A DNA stretch of 64,000 nt from Megaustenia siamemsis (taxonomy: Eukaryota; Mollusca; Gastropoda; Stylommatophora; Ariophantidae). The translations under genes and the position numbers were made by a program. Every line of letters starts with the position of its first letter. Positions within the stretch are counted from its first letter, which is position 1. The DNA lies in contig JAVIAB010000124.1 of the NCBI GenBank assembly GCA_032433765.1, positions 72,341,746-72,405,745 on the forward strand, given 5' to 3'. Positions 53,531-64,000 of this stretch are shown one piece after another. The notes beneath the pieces were generated by a model. The model was not told the origin of the DNA, did no database searches, and worked only from the letters and a program-made list of their open reading frames with translations.

Positions 53531-53630
53531 GTATTTCAAACTATTGACCTGTATAAAACATTTGAAATGTTACACCATGTGGTATTGGCATAACACACCT
53601 TGTTTAGGCCTAAGTAGTTAAATTTTGTGG

Positions 53631-53892
53631 GGAAACAACAGGTAAGAGGAAAAGAGGAAGACCCAGAGAGACATTGAGAAGAACATTGATGAAAGAGGCA
53701 AGAGCAGCAGGAATCGGCTCCCTCAATGAGATTGAGCTGATTGCATAGAACAGAGACAAATGGCGAGATTTGATAAAATATCTTTAAAAGAATTGAAAAC
53801 TGCTAGAACAAAAATTCAGATAAGAGAAGGAGTATCTTGGTCTACACCCTATGGGCCGGCTATGGCTCGAAAGGTCAATAGATAGCTAGATA
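53631..53892 (+). mobile_element. LINE-B 3' end, strongly 5'-truncated
   Basis: Begins within GKRKRGRPRETLRR, then MKEARAAGIGSLNEIELIA, a stop, NRDKWRDLIKYL and the AAAGGTCAATAGATAG tail. About 260 bases. Confidence 0.85.
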
Positions 53893-54285
53893 GTTAAATT
53901 TTTGCAAAGGTACAACCCATGTGCTGTTGAAACAATGCACCTTTGATGTTGTTGAGGACAGAGAGTAGAAAACATTTGCACATGTTCAGCTATTGAAGAC
54001 AATGATGATAGCAATTCTTCTATTGCTATATAGCCAATATTTTTTAAGCTGGGCTGAACTCACATTTAATGAAAGCTGTATTAAGCTATAGGGATATGAA
54101 AAAAGGGAGGGGATCATTCAGAGAAGATTTTTTTGAGAAAAGATATTTTGGGTTTTTTGGAAGATCAGTGCTCATTAACAGAGGAGGACTAGGAGTATAC
54201 AAAACTCATAGGAGAAATACCTATTAGGTACATGTTATGTGTAGAAGTTATATTATTTTCTCTGTTAATTTATTAGCCACAGTTA
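53893..54285. other. No recognised gene
   Basis: AT-rich with no motif-bearing frame and no match inside the window. Confidence 0.35.
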
Positions 54286-55741
54286 AAGAGAAGGACAAAT
54301 TCTACCAAAACTTCAGATGATCCAAAAAGAAGGGCTATTTTATATACTTGGTGATTTCAACACATGCACAAGATCAGACCAACAATCTTGTCCAACATGT
54401 CTAGGCCATCATGGCATGAATAAAAATCAACGAGAATGGCCAGACTCTTAGAATTCTGTTCAGACAATCATCTGTGTGTAACTAATACCTACTTTAATGT
54501 AAAACATAACCATAAATCAACATGGCATCATACTAGAAGTGGTCACTGGCACCAACTAGATCTAGTTCTTACACGTACGTAATGTTTAAACATCAAAATA
54601 ACACAGCACAGACTGCATTACAGACCATGCTCTCATCATCAGTAAGATCAAAGCTAGAAGTAGCCATAATTATAAATCAAGAGATCCTTCAGCGACCAAA
54701 ATCTCATCAAATAAAGACATTTTTTACATATAAGTTTGAAGAACTCATAGATAAGCAGAAGATTCATCAAGTGTGGATCACAACTGGAACTCTTTGAAAG
54801 CACATATATGTCGCTCTATCCATTTATGGCCAAAAAAGTTCTAAAAAAAACGATTGGGTCAAAGCAAATTCAACAAGACTAAACCCTGTAGTAGATTAAT
54901 ATGAAAAAGGCACCACTGAACTTCAAAAACAACCCTAACCAAAGCACTAAGGACCATTTTAGACATGCACAAGCAACTCTGCAACGTGAAACAAGAAGAT
55001 GCGCAAATGAATACAGGAACAATTTATGGTCTGAAATCCCGAAAACTGCAGACTTGAACAACCATGCATGACAATATTAAAAAGGCCCTGAGACCAAAAA
55101 TAACCAAATTAGAAATTAATTTTTTTTATTTAATAAAAAAATGGATTAATTATCATTTAATTTATTTTTTTTTTAAATAGAAAAAAAATCCAAGTTTGGA
55201 GAACCTATTACTGACAAAGGACAACTACTTTAAAGAACGGGTAGAACACTAATCAGACTTATACCATAAAGACAGATAAGCAAAAACAGTTCTTGCCCAG
55301 TCAATACCTAAATATCCTACATTGACTGAGCTTTGATGCCAAATCTACTATGAATATGAATGAACCTGCTGACATAAATGCCCTCTCAAGCAGCAAAGCT
55401 GCAGGGAAAAACAACATTCCCACAGAGATACTAAAGGAAAACTTACAAACGTCCTGCTTCCACATCTATGTCAACCGATAATCAAATGCTGGAGAAACGG
55501 AGATATAACCCATAATATGAGAAATGCTAAGATCATAACGCTATACAAATCAATGGAGATAGTGATGATTGGAATAACTACAGAGGCTTCTCTCTCCTTA
55601 GCACAGCAGGTAAAACTTGTGCAAGATTAGTCCTAAAACGCCTTCACAGACTGGCAGAGCGTATTCTTCCCAAGTCTCCATGCGGCTTCAGAGCTGAAAG
55701 ATCAACTATAGACATGATTTTCACACTTAGACAACTACACT
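54286..55741 (+). mobile_element. LINE-D-type copy, heavily decayed: endonuclease end to RT start
   Basis: Sense pieces in shifting frames: YILGDFNTCTRSDQQSCPTCL (Asp-x-Asn motif), HHGMNKN, a HKSTWHHTRSGHWHQLDLVL-like stretch (near 54510-54560), linker debris, SSKAAGKNNIPTEILKENLQ near 55390, then KRLHRLAERILPKSPCGFRAE and STIDMIFTLRQ at 55640-55735. Poly-A and T runs near 55110-55190 interrupt it. The copy is old. Confidence 0.7.
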
Positions 55742-55806
55742 TATTACGTCCATGCTGCTTTACTCTCCCAGAAAAAAAAATCCGGTACCTATTCAAGGCT
55801 GAGTTA
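55742..55806 (-). mobile_element. SINE-1 fragment
   Basis: About 65 bases match the SINE-1 body (TTACGTCCATGCTGCTTTAC, CCCAGAAAA, GGTACC.ATTCAAGGCT). Both head and tail are missing. Confidence 0.65.
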
Positions 55807-56160
55807 TTCTTATAAAGCTCAACACATATTCTTGTTTTGATTTGTCTATTATCTGTTCATGTGAAATGTATTCTTTCCAGCATGTGTTTAGCATCCTGTG
55901 AAGACATTTGTTTTCAAAGGCATTTAATTTCCTATCTAAAGTCTTAGTGGATTTCCAACTTTCACATCCATATGTTAGCACTGATATCACATAGGAGTTT
56001 AACAGTCTAAGTTTGGTTCATTTACTTAAAACTTTGGATCTCCAGATGTTTGTCAATTTGTTAATATCTTTTGATGTTAGTGTGATGTGTGTCATGATTT
56101 CTGATGTTATGTTTCCATCTCTGGAAATCTTGCTACCTAGATAGGTATAATTTATAACAT
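55807..56160 (-). mobile_element. LINE RT C-terminal fragment, unassigned family
   Basis: Minus strand: SVLTYGCESWKSTKTLDRKLNAFENKCLHRMLN, broken into the frame 55990-55793, followed by CWKEYISHEQII. Decayed YLGS-like coding (SRDGNITSE near 56120) lies upstream. It is related to LINE-B but clearly different. Confidence 0.7.
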
Positions 56161-57260
56161 AACTACACATTATACTGTTCATAGAACAGGTATAATAACA
56201 TATCTTCCGTTTGGTATATGATTGCTGTAATTTGTATGGATTATTCTTTTAAAAAAAAAGCTTATAGAACCATACAGGTCAATTTGTATGGAAAACAGAC
56301 CATTTGTGTGACTTTGAACATTTCTTCTACTTAAAATTAATTTACGCATACAATTTTACACAAATAAATTGTATGCAGAATTGCGAAAAGGATTCTAGTT
56401 ATACGTGAGCAAGCCAATAAAATTGTACCAACCTACATTTGAAGTGGAAGTAATATTCCAAGTGAACAATTATCGACCATGCTTCATTTGATTGTTCATC
56501 TGTAATGAGAGATCTCAATTTACAGTAGGATAATTGTTTGTGTCTAAGTATTTCTAATCGCTCATTTTTTTTTTTATGCTACAATATATCACATTCTAAC
56601 ATAGTTTGAAGTTAGTGGTTCTTTACTAATGATTACAAAACTCAATGGAAGTAGTGAATTGTTAACATTGGCATAAAATGCAAATAAAATAAAATTGTTT
56701 TATTTTTCTCAATAATATTGAATACATGACCCTACTTTTAAGTTTCTCATTTGCTCTGTTTTGGGTTTTGCTGCTTTTTAATCTTGATTTATTTCTGTGA
56801 AATACTACAGGATGATTTACAAAAATAGCTAGCTCTGCTGATTATTAATTCCGATTGTGTCTGAATGAAACTGATTTAATATAGTTTGTTTCCTGACAGA
56901 TATCTGATTATTATGTTACTATTATTTTAAATACTATTTTATAAGGCTGAAAATCTACACTTAACTTTGCCACACAGCAATGCAAAAAATGTGGAAGGAC
57001 ATCTTTAATGAGGAAAAAAAAAACACACCTGCTCCACAGACTTTGAAACTACTGACTATGTATTGAAAAATGCAAAAGATGACTGCAATGATGAATATAA
57101 TGCATTGCACACATGATATTGATATAGATAGTTGTGTAAATATGCATTGTCATGGTATTATTGTTGAAAAGCTATTTTAAATTTTAAGGGTTATCTGTAG
57201 ATGCATTACTAATATATTAATAGCCAAATTCAAAATATTTAATTCTGATAAAACTATAAT
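56161..57260. other. AT-rich sequence without recognised genes
   Basis: I saw no motif-bearing frame, splice pair or repeat match. It could hold intron sequence of the C2-domain gene, downstream of exon 4. Confidence 0.4.
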
Positions 57261-57900
57261 ATATTAACATTATTTATCCATATCTGTTCAACGTCTATGC
57301 TGAGAACATCATGAGAAATGTCAGAAATGATGACAGATTTGTGTATTTCTACCCTTTCACAATAAATGGCAACATATTTCAGAACTCAGATATGCTGATG
57401 ATACAACCCTCCTCTCAAACAGTGCAAAAGGATTTAAAGAGACAATTGAGTCAGTTTTTTAACACACAGTGAAGAGCAAAAACGACGAAAGTGTCCATTG
57501 AAAAAACAAAAAGTCAGCCCAAAATCATCAACACTGAAGAAGACAAAAGTCATAACAGAAATGAAATGCCTGTGAAGGGCACTAAACTTAACAAGAAGAA
57601 ATAGAATGAAAAAATAACAGTGTAAGAAAATGAGTTGAGGTTTCATCAGTTTTGGATCAGATTAAGAAACCACAGATTAATTGATTTTGACATGTAACAG
57701 GATCTCCAACTGACAGCATCTCTCAGAGAGCTTTAACACTGACAAGCAACCGAGGTGGGAAAAAGTAGACCTATTAGTTGATGACTTAATGAAATAAACA
57801 TCACAATGAGCACCTAGCACAAGACACACTACAAAGCATTGACCCAAACAATTCATTTCTCCAATTCTCCTACTGAAAGGCAACAGAGGTGCAAAAAATG
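57261..57900 (+). mobile_element. LINE-D-type RT palm remnant
   Basis: Reads NVYAENIMRNVRNDDRF, then shifted to INGNIFQNSDMLMIQPSSQTV, corresponding to the ILRYADDTTLL palm, and GFKETIESV. It continues with KAKTTKVSIEKTKSQPKIINTE before decaying. Likely part of the same old copy as 54286-55741. Confidence 0.55.
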
Positions 57901-58079
57901 TAAAGTATAATCAAGTATTGAGTTACATGGTAAGCATTATTGTGTTACATGATATACATTACTGATGACTGATGGATCATTTATCCAGCAGCCTATGGGT
58001 ACCTGCCCTATAACCTAGTACTGTTATATTGTGATATTTGTAACAAATATTTGTAATCTCTTTTGTTTCATGAGAAGAA

Positions 58080-58530
58080 TCTGTTTTACAAGGAATAACT
58101 AATTTTCGCCAGTCTTAACATACGGATGCGAATCATGGACAATAGAACAACAGGCAAGAAAATCACTGGAGTCTGTAGAAATGTGGTTTTACAGAAGAAT
58201 GTTAAGAATACCATGGACAGCTAAGAAGAGTAATGAAATCATTCTGAAAGAGGCCAAAGCAAAAAGAGAGCTAATTTCCAATATTAGGAAGAAACAATCA
58301 TAATTTTTTGGCCATATAATGAGAAGGGAACAACTTGAATATATTGTAACAACTGGAAAAATTGAGGGACGAAGAGATAGAGGAAAGCAAAGAGAAAAAA
58401 TAAAAGACAGCTTAAGAGAATGGCTTGGCAGAAGGTCAACAACAGAAATGATAAATAGCTGCCGAGATCGAATGTTGTGGAGAGACATGATCACCTACGC
58501 CACTAGGCCCGGTACTTGATGATGATGATG
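58080..58530 (+). mobile_element. LINE-C 3' domain, well preserved
   Basis: Reads LTYGCESWTIEQQ, then [101 protein letters not shown] and TYATRPGT, with the GATGATGATGAT tail at 58517-58531. One stop occurs near 58300. Confidence 0.85.
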
Positions 58531-58758
58531 ATAAAATAATGTATTCTGAAAAGTAATTTTACAACCTGTTTGCAGAATTGGCACTTTGGAGTGTATTGTT
58601 GGATCCTGATTGGTTGTTGAATTGTATGTTATTGGTTTGAAGTTGGAAAACAACATTCTGATCTCTTATTTTCAAGTTGATTGTATTTCTCAGATTAAGC
58701 CAAACCATATCTTTCCTCCAGAGTATTTCTCATTGCCTATCTTTGTAGCCTAAACATC
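58531..58758. other. No recognised gene
   Basis: A TTTGCAG at 58598-58605 looks like an acceptor, but no frame after it continues the C2 domain. Confidence 0.35.
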
Positions 58759-59139
58759 GAATCAATTCAGAGGAAGAGCTATGTTTACAGCACTCGGAAA
58801 AAATGACAAATAATCAACAACAGAAAAAAATATGGACCAAGGCAGGATCGAACCCGTACTCAGTGGCACAGCGCCTTGCCACGAAAAGCCAAACGCTAGG
58901 GAACACTGCCACTCAGCTAACTGCGCCTTGCCACGAAAAGCCAAACGCTAGGGAACACTGCCACTCAGCTAACTGAGTTAGCTGAGTGGCAGTGTTCCCT
59001 AGCGTTTGGCTTTTCATGGCAAGGCGCTGTGCCACTGAGTACGGGTTCGATCCTGCCTTGGTCCATATTTTTTTCTGTTGTTGATTATTTGTCATTTTTT
59101 CCGAGTGCTGTAAACATACCTCTTCCTCTGAATTGATTC
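58759..59139. mobile_element. SINE-2: tRNA-derived sequence in a perfect-looking palindrome
   Basis: The right arm (58975-59139) has an A box TAGCTGAGTGG (58979-58989) and a B box GGTTCGATCC (59044-59053). The spacing suits a long-variable-arm tRNA ancestor such as Ser or Leu, or a diverged head. The left arm is its inverted copy and also contains a 52-base direct duplication (58871-58922 and 58923-58974). The arms are nearly identical over 165 bases and centre on base 58975. Confidence 0.8.
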
Positions 59140-59894
59140 ACTGATTATCGCCTCGGATGTTTCCCTCTATAATAATATTCATTTATTATTATTTGTCTCT
59201 AGCCTAAACATCCATGATTGCAGTTTTATATTGTAGTTTCAATGTTTGCAGAGCTGTTGGCATTAGGTTGTTCTTGTCTTGATCCTTTATTTTGCTATAA
59301 TGCTTGTTTTGACATTGTCTAATTTAATGTTCATAAATATGAGTTACTTCCTCAAAAGCTGTCTTCACAGTCGTTTCAGAACAAAGTGACAGGATGTGGT
59401 ACCAAACTCTTAGATTCATACCAAAATTCAAGTATCTATAATGGTTCAAAATTAGATGGGCTTGATATTTGGTGCATAAGCCTGATCAAAATATCTTGAA
59501 TCAACTGTTTTATTGTGAGCTCAGCAATGTAAGTGGTTTACCAATGCTCAGAAAGAAGCCTTCAAGGGCTCTTTCAAGGTGCTTCCAAGAAGCCTCGACA
59601 TTAATGTTACCTCCTGAAAACTCTTCCATAAAATCACTCATATAACTCAGCAACATCACTGTAAGTATCTGTATGGTCAAGTTGATGAGACACAAAATAA
59701 GAACTTAAGTCAAAATGAACAGATCAATATCACCATCTGTGGCAGAGAGTTTTATACCAGTTTAAATTTTGAAGTTATCCCTATATATACAAAAGAGGCT
59801 AAATCATTCTAGATGGAAGCTGTCATCTCATTTTTTACTTTGGATGGATGTTGCATAGTAAATTATATATTTTTAGATATGTATTAAGTATTAT
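59140..59894. other. AT-rich sequence without recognised genes
   Basis: No motif-bearing frame. A 61-residue minus frame (59695-59510) has no known domain. Confidence 0.4.
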
Positions 59895-60967
59895 ATGGCT
59901 TACCATCAAAAATTATAAATATTATTAAAGACATGTATGATGGTTACACGTGTGCAGTTCGAACAGAGGAAGGACTGATTGAATGTTTCCCAATAGAAAC
60001 TGGGGTTAAACAAGAATGTATTTTATCGCCCTTGTTATTTGGAGTTGTTATAGACTTTATAATGAAGAAATGCTGTACTGGTAACAAAGGAATCGAATGG
60101 ATACAAGGAGACCATTTGGATGATCTTGGCTTTGCTGATGACATAGTTCTCATCAGCAGTCAGATAAAAATGATGCAAGAAAACAGAAATGAACTGTCAT
60201 CAATAGCCAGCAAAATTGGGCTTGAGATCAATCATGAAAAGACTAAAGTCATGAAAAGCTTAATTCCAACAGATGACAAAATATACATGGAAAACAAACC
60301 AGTGGAAGAGAGCGATCACTTTATCTATCTTGGAAGTCACATTGATCGAGAAGGGGATACAAGCAAAGAAATTAGAATCAGTATAGCTAAAGCAGCAATG
60401 TCTTTCAGAAGCCTTGAAAAGTTGTGGAAATCAAAACTCATCAGCACAAACACAAAACTTAGACTATTCAAATCAAATGTACTATAACCTATACATATGC
60501 GTGTGAAAGCTGGAAAACAACAAGAGACAGAAACAAAGTTGAACGCATTCAAGAATATATGTCTAAGGAAAATACTTGGTATAGCGTGGAACGAATTCAA
60601 AACAAACGAGAAAATTAGAGAGATTGCCAATCAACCACTAATATCTTCAGTAATAAAGAAAAGACGATGGTCTATGTTGGACATGTGATGAGAAGAGATA
60701 ATAACCGAATAGCAAAGCAAGCCCTCATGTGGGAAACAACAGGTAAGAGGAAAAGAGGAAGACCCAAAGAGATACTGAGAAGAACATTGATGAGAGAGGT
60801 AAGAGCAGCAGGAATCGGCTCCCTCAATGAGATAGAGCTGATTGCACAGAACAGAGACAAATGGCGAGATTTGATAAAATATCTTTAAAAGAGTTGAAAA
60901 CTGCTAGAACAAAAATTTTGATAAGAGAACGAGTATCTTGGTCTACGCACTATGGGCCGGCTACAAC
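59895..60967 (+). mobile_element. LINE-B copy, 5'-truncated, fused to a PLE-2 end
   Basis: Begins KDMYDGYTCAVRTEEGL, then CFPIETGVKQECILSPLLF (Gly to Glu in the GVKQG motif), GFADDIVLISSQ, IYMENKPVEESDHFIYLG, a stop at 60487, LRKILGIAWNEFKTNEKI, a frameshift near 60670, GKRKRGRPKEILRR and NRDKWRDLIKYL. The 3' end reads TACGCACTATGGGCCGGCTACAACT and stops without the usual tail, meeting pyrimidine-rich PLE-2-like sequence. Confidence 0.85.
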
Positions 60968-61310
60968 TCTCCCTCTTTTACTCTTATTCTCGTTTTCTTC
61001 GCACCCCATGGGACACCTCCTTTCATTTTTCAAATTTTTCATTGTTTAGTTCCTTTTGTTTAATTATATCCTACCTGCCCTATTGTCTTTTAATCTTTTT
61101 ACTAGACTCTATGTAAATCCTGGCCACCATCTTTTCCACCATTCTTTCCTCCATTTTTTAGAGTTGTGTGATTGTTTTCTGGCTTGGATTTTTTTGTGTT
61201 TAATGTTTATAGTCTGTTTGCTACACCTGATAAGGCTTTTATTGAAATGTTGTAGTTTGTCTTGTCTTTCTGTTAGTCTAGTAACTCAATACCATTTTAT
61301 GTTTATTTTA
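60968..61310 (+). mobile_element. PLE-2 3' region and terminus
   Basis: T/C-rich sequence as in PLE 3' regions, closing with CTACACCTGATAAGGCTTTT, ATTGAAATGTTGTAGTTTGTCTTGTC and a CTCAATACCATTTTATGTTT end. This matches the right arm at 44770-44860. The box CTGATAAGG...TTGAAATG is a decayed hammerhead-like core. No coding sequence remains. Confidence 0.55.
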
Positions 61311-61564
61311 TAGTTCTCACACATGGCCTGCCACTTTGATAATTAAAGTGGCACTTCATTTCATCTGGAATTCTTGTTTGTTATACTGACATTTTGCTGC
61401 TGAGATGTTTGTTGACTTTCTATATATACTGTCTGAAGCCAGAAAGGGCTGACACATCAGTTTAGAACACAATGAACACATTTTTTAAAGTTCCAAGATA
61501 ATGTAGTTAAGATAGAGTTCACTATAATTTTATATCTGCTATAAGTTTCATATATATCTAAGTT

Positions 61565-61604
61565 GTCAGGCATTGGAAAAAGTAGACCACTATTTTTAAT
61601 TTAG
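61565..61604 (+). mobile_element. LINE-B' sliver, left of an inserted LINE and SINE
   Basis: CAGGCATTGGAAAAAGTAGACCA matches LINE-B' at 21927-21950. The next LINE-B' sequence appears at 62280 after other elements. Confidence 0.5.
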
Positions 61605-61990
61605 TTTAGTCAATGGATCATCCTGCACACTGGGCATGCCCATAAGTGCTTAGATCTCCTCCCCAGTATGTCCCTCAGTGTGTGAAGACTGATGACTTCA
61701 ATTCTGTGTTGTTTTGTTATTTGTCTGTGATTATTAGCACAGCGCTCATTTCTGGTAAGCCCGGGTTTGACCTGATGTACCTGCAGTCTGAACATGGTTG
61801 TAGATTCATGAACATTGACTGAATTATCAGTGCGCCCTCCCTCCCTAAGGGCATTCAGTCTGCCCAGTCCATTGCATGTCCACCATCCATGGCAGCTGTT
61901 CCAGCCAGGCTGTCAGCTCATTCATTTCCACTCAATATTAGGAACGTCCAAGACCAAAGATGAAACAGATCTCAATCAGATCTAAGTTCT
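61605..61990 (-). mobile_element. RNase H-bearing LINE, C-terminal remnant
   Basis: Minus strand: GWNEQ.AG-like decayed start near 61920, ALREGGRTDNSVN near 61840, then VHQVKPGLTRNERCANNHRQI, TKQHRIEVISLHTLRDILGRR and HLWACPVC. Same family as 4039-4400. The RNase H closing motif is largely lost. Confidence 0.65.
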
Positions 61991-62013
61991 CTAGTGGCTG
62001 CATTATATATATA

Positions 62014-62270
62014 TAAAGTAAAGAGCCCCATCATGCCAAGTTGACATATACAGAATATGGTGTTACTGACCATAATTTTTACAGACCTTCGGCACATGAT
62101 TTTTGGGGCACATGATAGTGGTTGGTATTATACCCATGCCGGTTTACTTTCCCAGAAAAAATCTGGTGCCCATTTAAGGTTTGGTGAACCTGGAAGCCGT
62201 CGGTCAGGATCGAACCTGCCTCTTGTCCTTTGTAGTCAAGTTCACTAACCACTGAGCTATCACGGCTCCC
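62014..62270 (-). mobile_element. SINE-1, near full length
   Basis: Minus strand starts GGGAGCCGTGATAGCTCAGT (A box) with B box GGTTCGATCC about 45 bases on, then the shared body and a CTTTACTTTAT tail. Flanked by AT-rich repeats (ATATATATAT) on both sides, consistent with a target duplication in an AT run. Confidence 0.85.
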
Positions 62271-62279
62271 ATATATATA

Positions 62280-62395
62280 TCAGAAGATTGATAGCAAAAG
62301 CAGCAGCACATTTTTTAAAAACCTGGACAAAATATGGAAATCAAAAATACTAAGTAAGAAAACTAAACTTAGAATATTGAAGAAAAATTTAAAAA
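62280..62395 (+). mobile_element. LINE-B' fragment, right part
   Basis: Reads LIAKAAAHFLKTWTKYGNQK-like coding in one frame (compare 22725-22800), with ILSKKTKLRILK following. It continues the sliver at 61565. Confidence 0.55.
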
Positions 62396-62399
62396 TACA

Positions 62400-64000
62400 A
62401 AAAAATGGTATGTTAGAAGCTTTACGTGATAAGTGGACGACACAGACTAAACGACGTTTCGGCCCAATAGGCCTTCAGCAGGAACAAACAAGAAAAACAC
62501 ACACACAAAACTAATAACGGAACATTCAAAATATGTTAAAGAAAATAAAATAAAAATGTCTATCCTGTGTGTATGAAAAGGAAATGGTAACAAAAGTGTG
62601 GCTGTCATGAATGTGCAGAAATGTGCGCAAATGTACACCAAACCAGAGTTCACACAGGGGTCAGTGTGCAAACACAAAGGAGAAAGAATAGAACAGTAGA
62701 CTAGCAGGTGCTCAAAAGGTGGTAAGAGTGAGATGTCTGAGAGTGGGGTACAATAAAAACAAATGAGGGGTAAGGAGCACAGAAAAAAGGTATAGAGGAG
62801 AACACCGAAGTGTCTCATAAGGGACTATAGGAGAAGAACTATAAATAGCATGGCATAGTAGATAGACCAAAGATCCCAAATATGTGCAGTAGAGAAGGCT
62901 ATGCAAAAGGGAAGGAGCAACCAAAAGGAAACTATGTGTATGAGTGTGATACATTCATGCCTCGTGGGGTCAGCGAACCATACTGGACTATGAGGCGATT
63001 TTCCAAAATATAACGGCTGCGGTCGCCAGAGTAACAAAGGACAATTCCAGTGACACGGATGTCATCTTTACCCTTGTGATCAGGGGAGTTGAAGTGGGAA
63101 GACACTGGAGTACCCGTATTCTGTTGGACATCCCGTAGATGTTCACAAAATCTTTCCGCTAATCTTCTCCCAGACTCACCAATATAGGTCATGTGGCATC
63201 ATTGGCATATGATGGCATAAATGATGTTGCGGGACGCACATGTGAAGCCATGCTTGATCTCGAACCGTCCATTAGGGCATAAGACCGAGTCAGTAGGGAG
63301 CACATAGGCACAGATGATCCAGTTAAGGCCACAAAGGGCCATACCGAAGTGTTGAGGATGGGAGCGAGGGAGATGGCTTCTAACCAAAATATCTCTCAAA
63401 TTCCTGTCGCGCTTGAAAGCGATCATCGGGGGATCACTAAAAAGTAGACGGGTAGTGGGATCAGAGAGGAGAATGGAACGGTAGCGGTTGAGTATCTTCA
63501 CAGCAGCTAAGTTGTGAGGATGATATGTAAGGATGAGTATAGTTCTCTCAGAAGGGGGGGGGGGGGCGGTTGGAAGGAGTGAGTGCCTCGGGAAGGGAGA
63601 TAAGGAGGACCCGCTTGAGGGCAGACTGGAGGATCGAGTCTGGATAAAGACGGCGGGTAAAGAAACCTAACATGAGGTGAGACTGTAGGAGGAAATCTTG
63701 CTCATCCTGGCAGATGCGACGGAGACGCAATAACTGGGAGAACGGAATAGAATCATGACAAGAAGGTGAATGGGATGAAGTGTAGAGAAGATAACAATGG
63801 GCGTCCGTGGGTTTATAGAAAACCGAGGTGTGGAGGCCAGAAGTACCCAAAGAAATGATAAGATCTAGGAAGGTGACAGAGGAAGTGGATATACAAGATG
63901 TGAACTTGATAGCTATGTGATAGCCACCAATATAGTCGATAAACCTGGAGAGGTCATCCTCAGGTAGATCGGTAAGTCCGAAGCAGTCATCAATGTACCG
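62400..64000 (-). mobile_element. PLE-1, copy at right edge, coding region broken, cut by window
   Basis: Minus strand from 64000: decayed RT end with YIDDCFGLTDLPEDDL, then TSVFYKPTDAHCYLLYTSSH (63850-63548), NRYRSILLSDPTTRLLFSDPP and NLRDILVRSHLP (63501-63199), then MTYIGESGRRLAERFCEHLRD to SLTPRGMNVSHS (63192-62932). A C/G run at 63556-63566 causes one frameshift, and a stop falls inside the GIY-YIG motif (CQ-stop-CHMTYIG) near 63197. The 3' region ends with a hammerhead-like core (62451-62481). The 5' part of the RT lies outside the window. Confidence 0.85.
62451..62481 (-). ncRNA. Hammerhead-like core of PLE-1 (one core change)
   Basis: Minus strand: CTGCTGA, A, GGCC, TATTG, GGCC, GAAACGTC. 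Stem II is perfect and GAAACGTC intact, but the fourth base of CUGANGA is C. Confidence 0.45.

Noticed and set aside
58606..58680. Candidate next exon of the C2-domain gene after TTTGCAG
   Set aside because: In phase 0 it hits a stop after about 14 codons, and the residues do not continue a C2 domain.
58979..59053. Possible Ser/Leu-type tRNA gene
   Set aside because: The boxes are far apart and the sequence lies in a palindromic repeat; no convincing acceptor or anticodon stem was found.

Overview
This is nuclear DNA from an animal, most likely an invertebrate. It is AT-rich and has spliced exons, several families of endonuclease-bearing LINEs, Penelope-like elements with a GIY-YIG domain, tRNA-derived SINEs, a piggyBac element and a Tc1/IS630-type element. 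I cannot name the species. Nothing looks bacterial or viral: no operons, no rRNA and no CRISPR. Almost every open frame is a transposable-element remnant, and most show stops, frameshifts or truncation.

The one likely host gene is on the + strand, scattered through the repeats. Four short exons (7011-7108, 23684-23805, 32506-32606, 45053-45136) have good splice sites and matching codon phases (0/2, 2/1, 1/0, 0/0). Joined, they give about 135 residues ending in the first half of a C2 domain. The introns are about 16.6, 8.7 and 12.4 kb and are full of repeats. Flanking exons were not found.

Working family names used below. LINE-A: GRGRPRLTW 3' domain, ATG-repeat tail. LINE-B: IYMENKP/GHVMRR domain, tail in ATAG repeats. 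LINE-B': a relative of B. LINE-C: YADDTVLIA palm, GHVMRREQLEY 3' domain, tail in GATGAT repeats; some copies share a 5' module with another 3' domain, called F. LINE-D: GHVxRM domain. LINE-E: I/Jockey-like with RNase H. LINE-J: Jockey-like fragment. PLE-1 and PLE-2: Penelope-like. SINE-1 and SINE-2: tRNA-derived. R-X: unclassified.

Layout. 1-2300: PLE-1 with an open RT plus GIY-YIG frame, cut by the window edge. 2300-6800: LINE-A endonuclease and a LINE-C patchwork. 7-11.8 kb: exon 1, an AT-rich dimer repeat, and LINE-J split by a LINE-A copy. 12-17 kb: LINE-D and LINE-C pieces and a TTAA-bounded piggyBac element (13467-16117) sitting in R-X. 17-20 kb: LINE-C and an inverted pair of PLE-1 ends. 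20-32 kb: LINE-B inside LINE-B', exon 2, LINE-B inside LINE-A, LINE-C split by a minisatellite-bearing insert, and SINE-1 inside LINE-C. 32-37 kb: exon 3, a short LINE-B with target duplications, SINE-1 copies, LINE-D. 38-44 kb: a nearly intact LINE-E, then LINE-C/F and LINE-A. 45-50 kb: exon 4, LINE-B, the LINE-E RNase H end, and other fragments. 50.3-53.5 kb: a three-level nest in which a Tc1/IS630 element with an unusually long D-E spacing sits in LINE-A and itself carries a LINE-B fragment. 54-64 kb: decayed LINE-D, LINE-C, a SINE-2 palindrome, LINE-B fused to a PLE-2 end, SINE-1, and a second PLE-1 running off the right edge.

The main value of the window is its insertion stratigraphy. 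Nested copies with target duplications, or with intact relatives to compare, allow a relative dating of the families. All family assignments are by reading translated motifs and cross-comparing copies within the window; no database search was possible.
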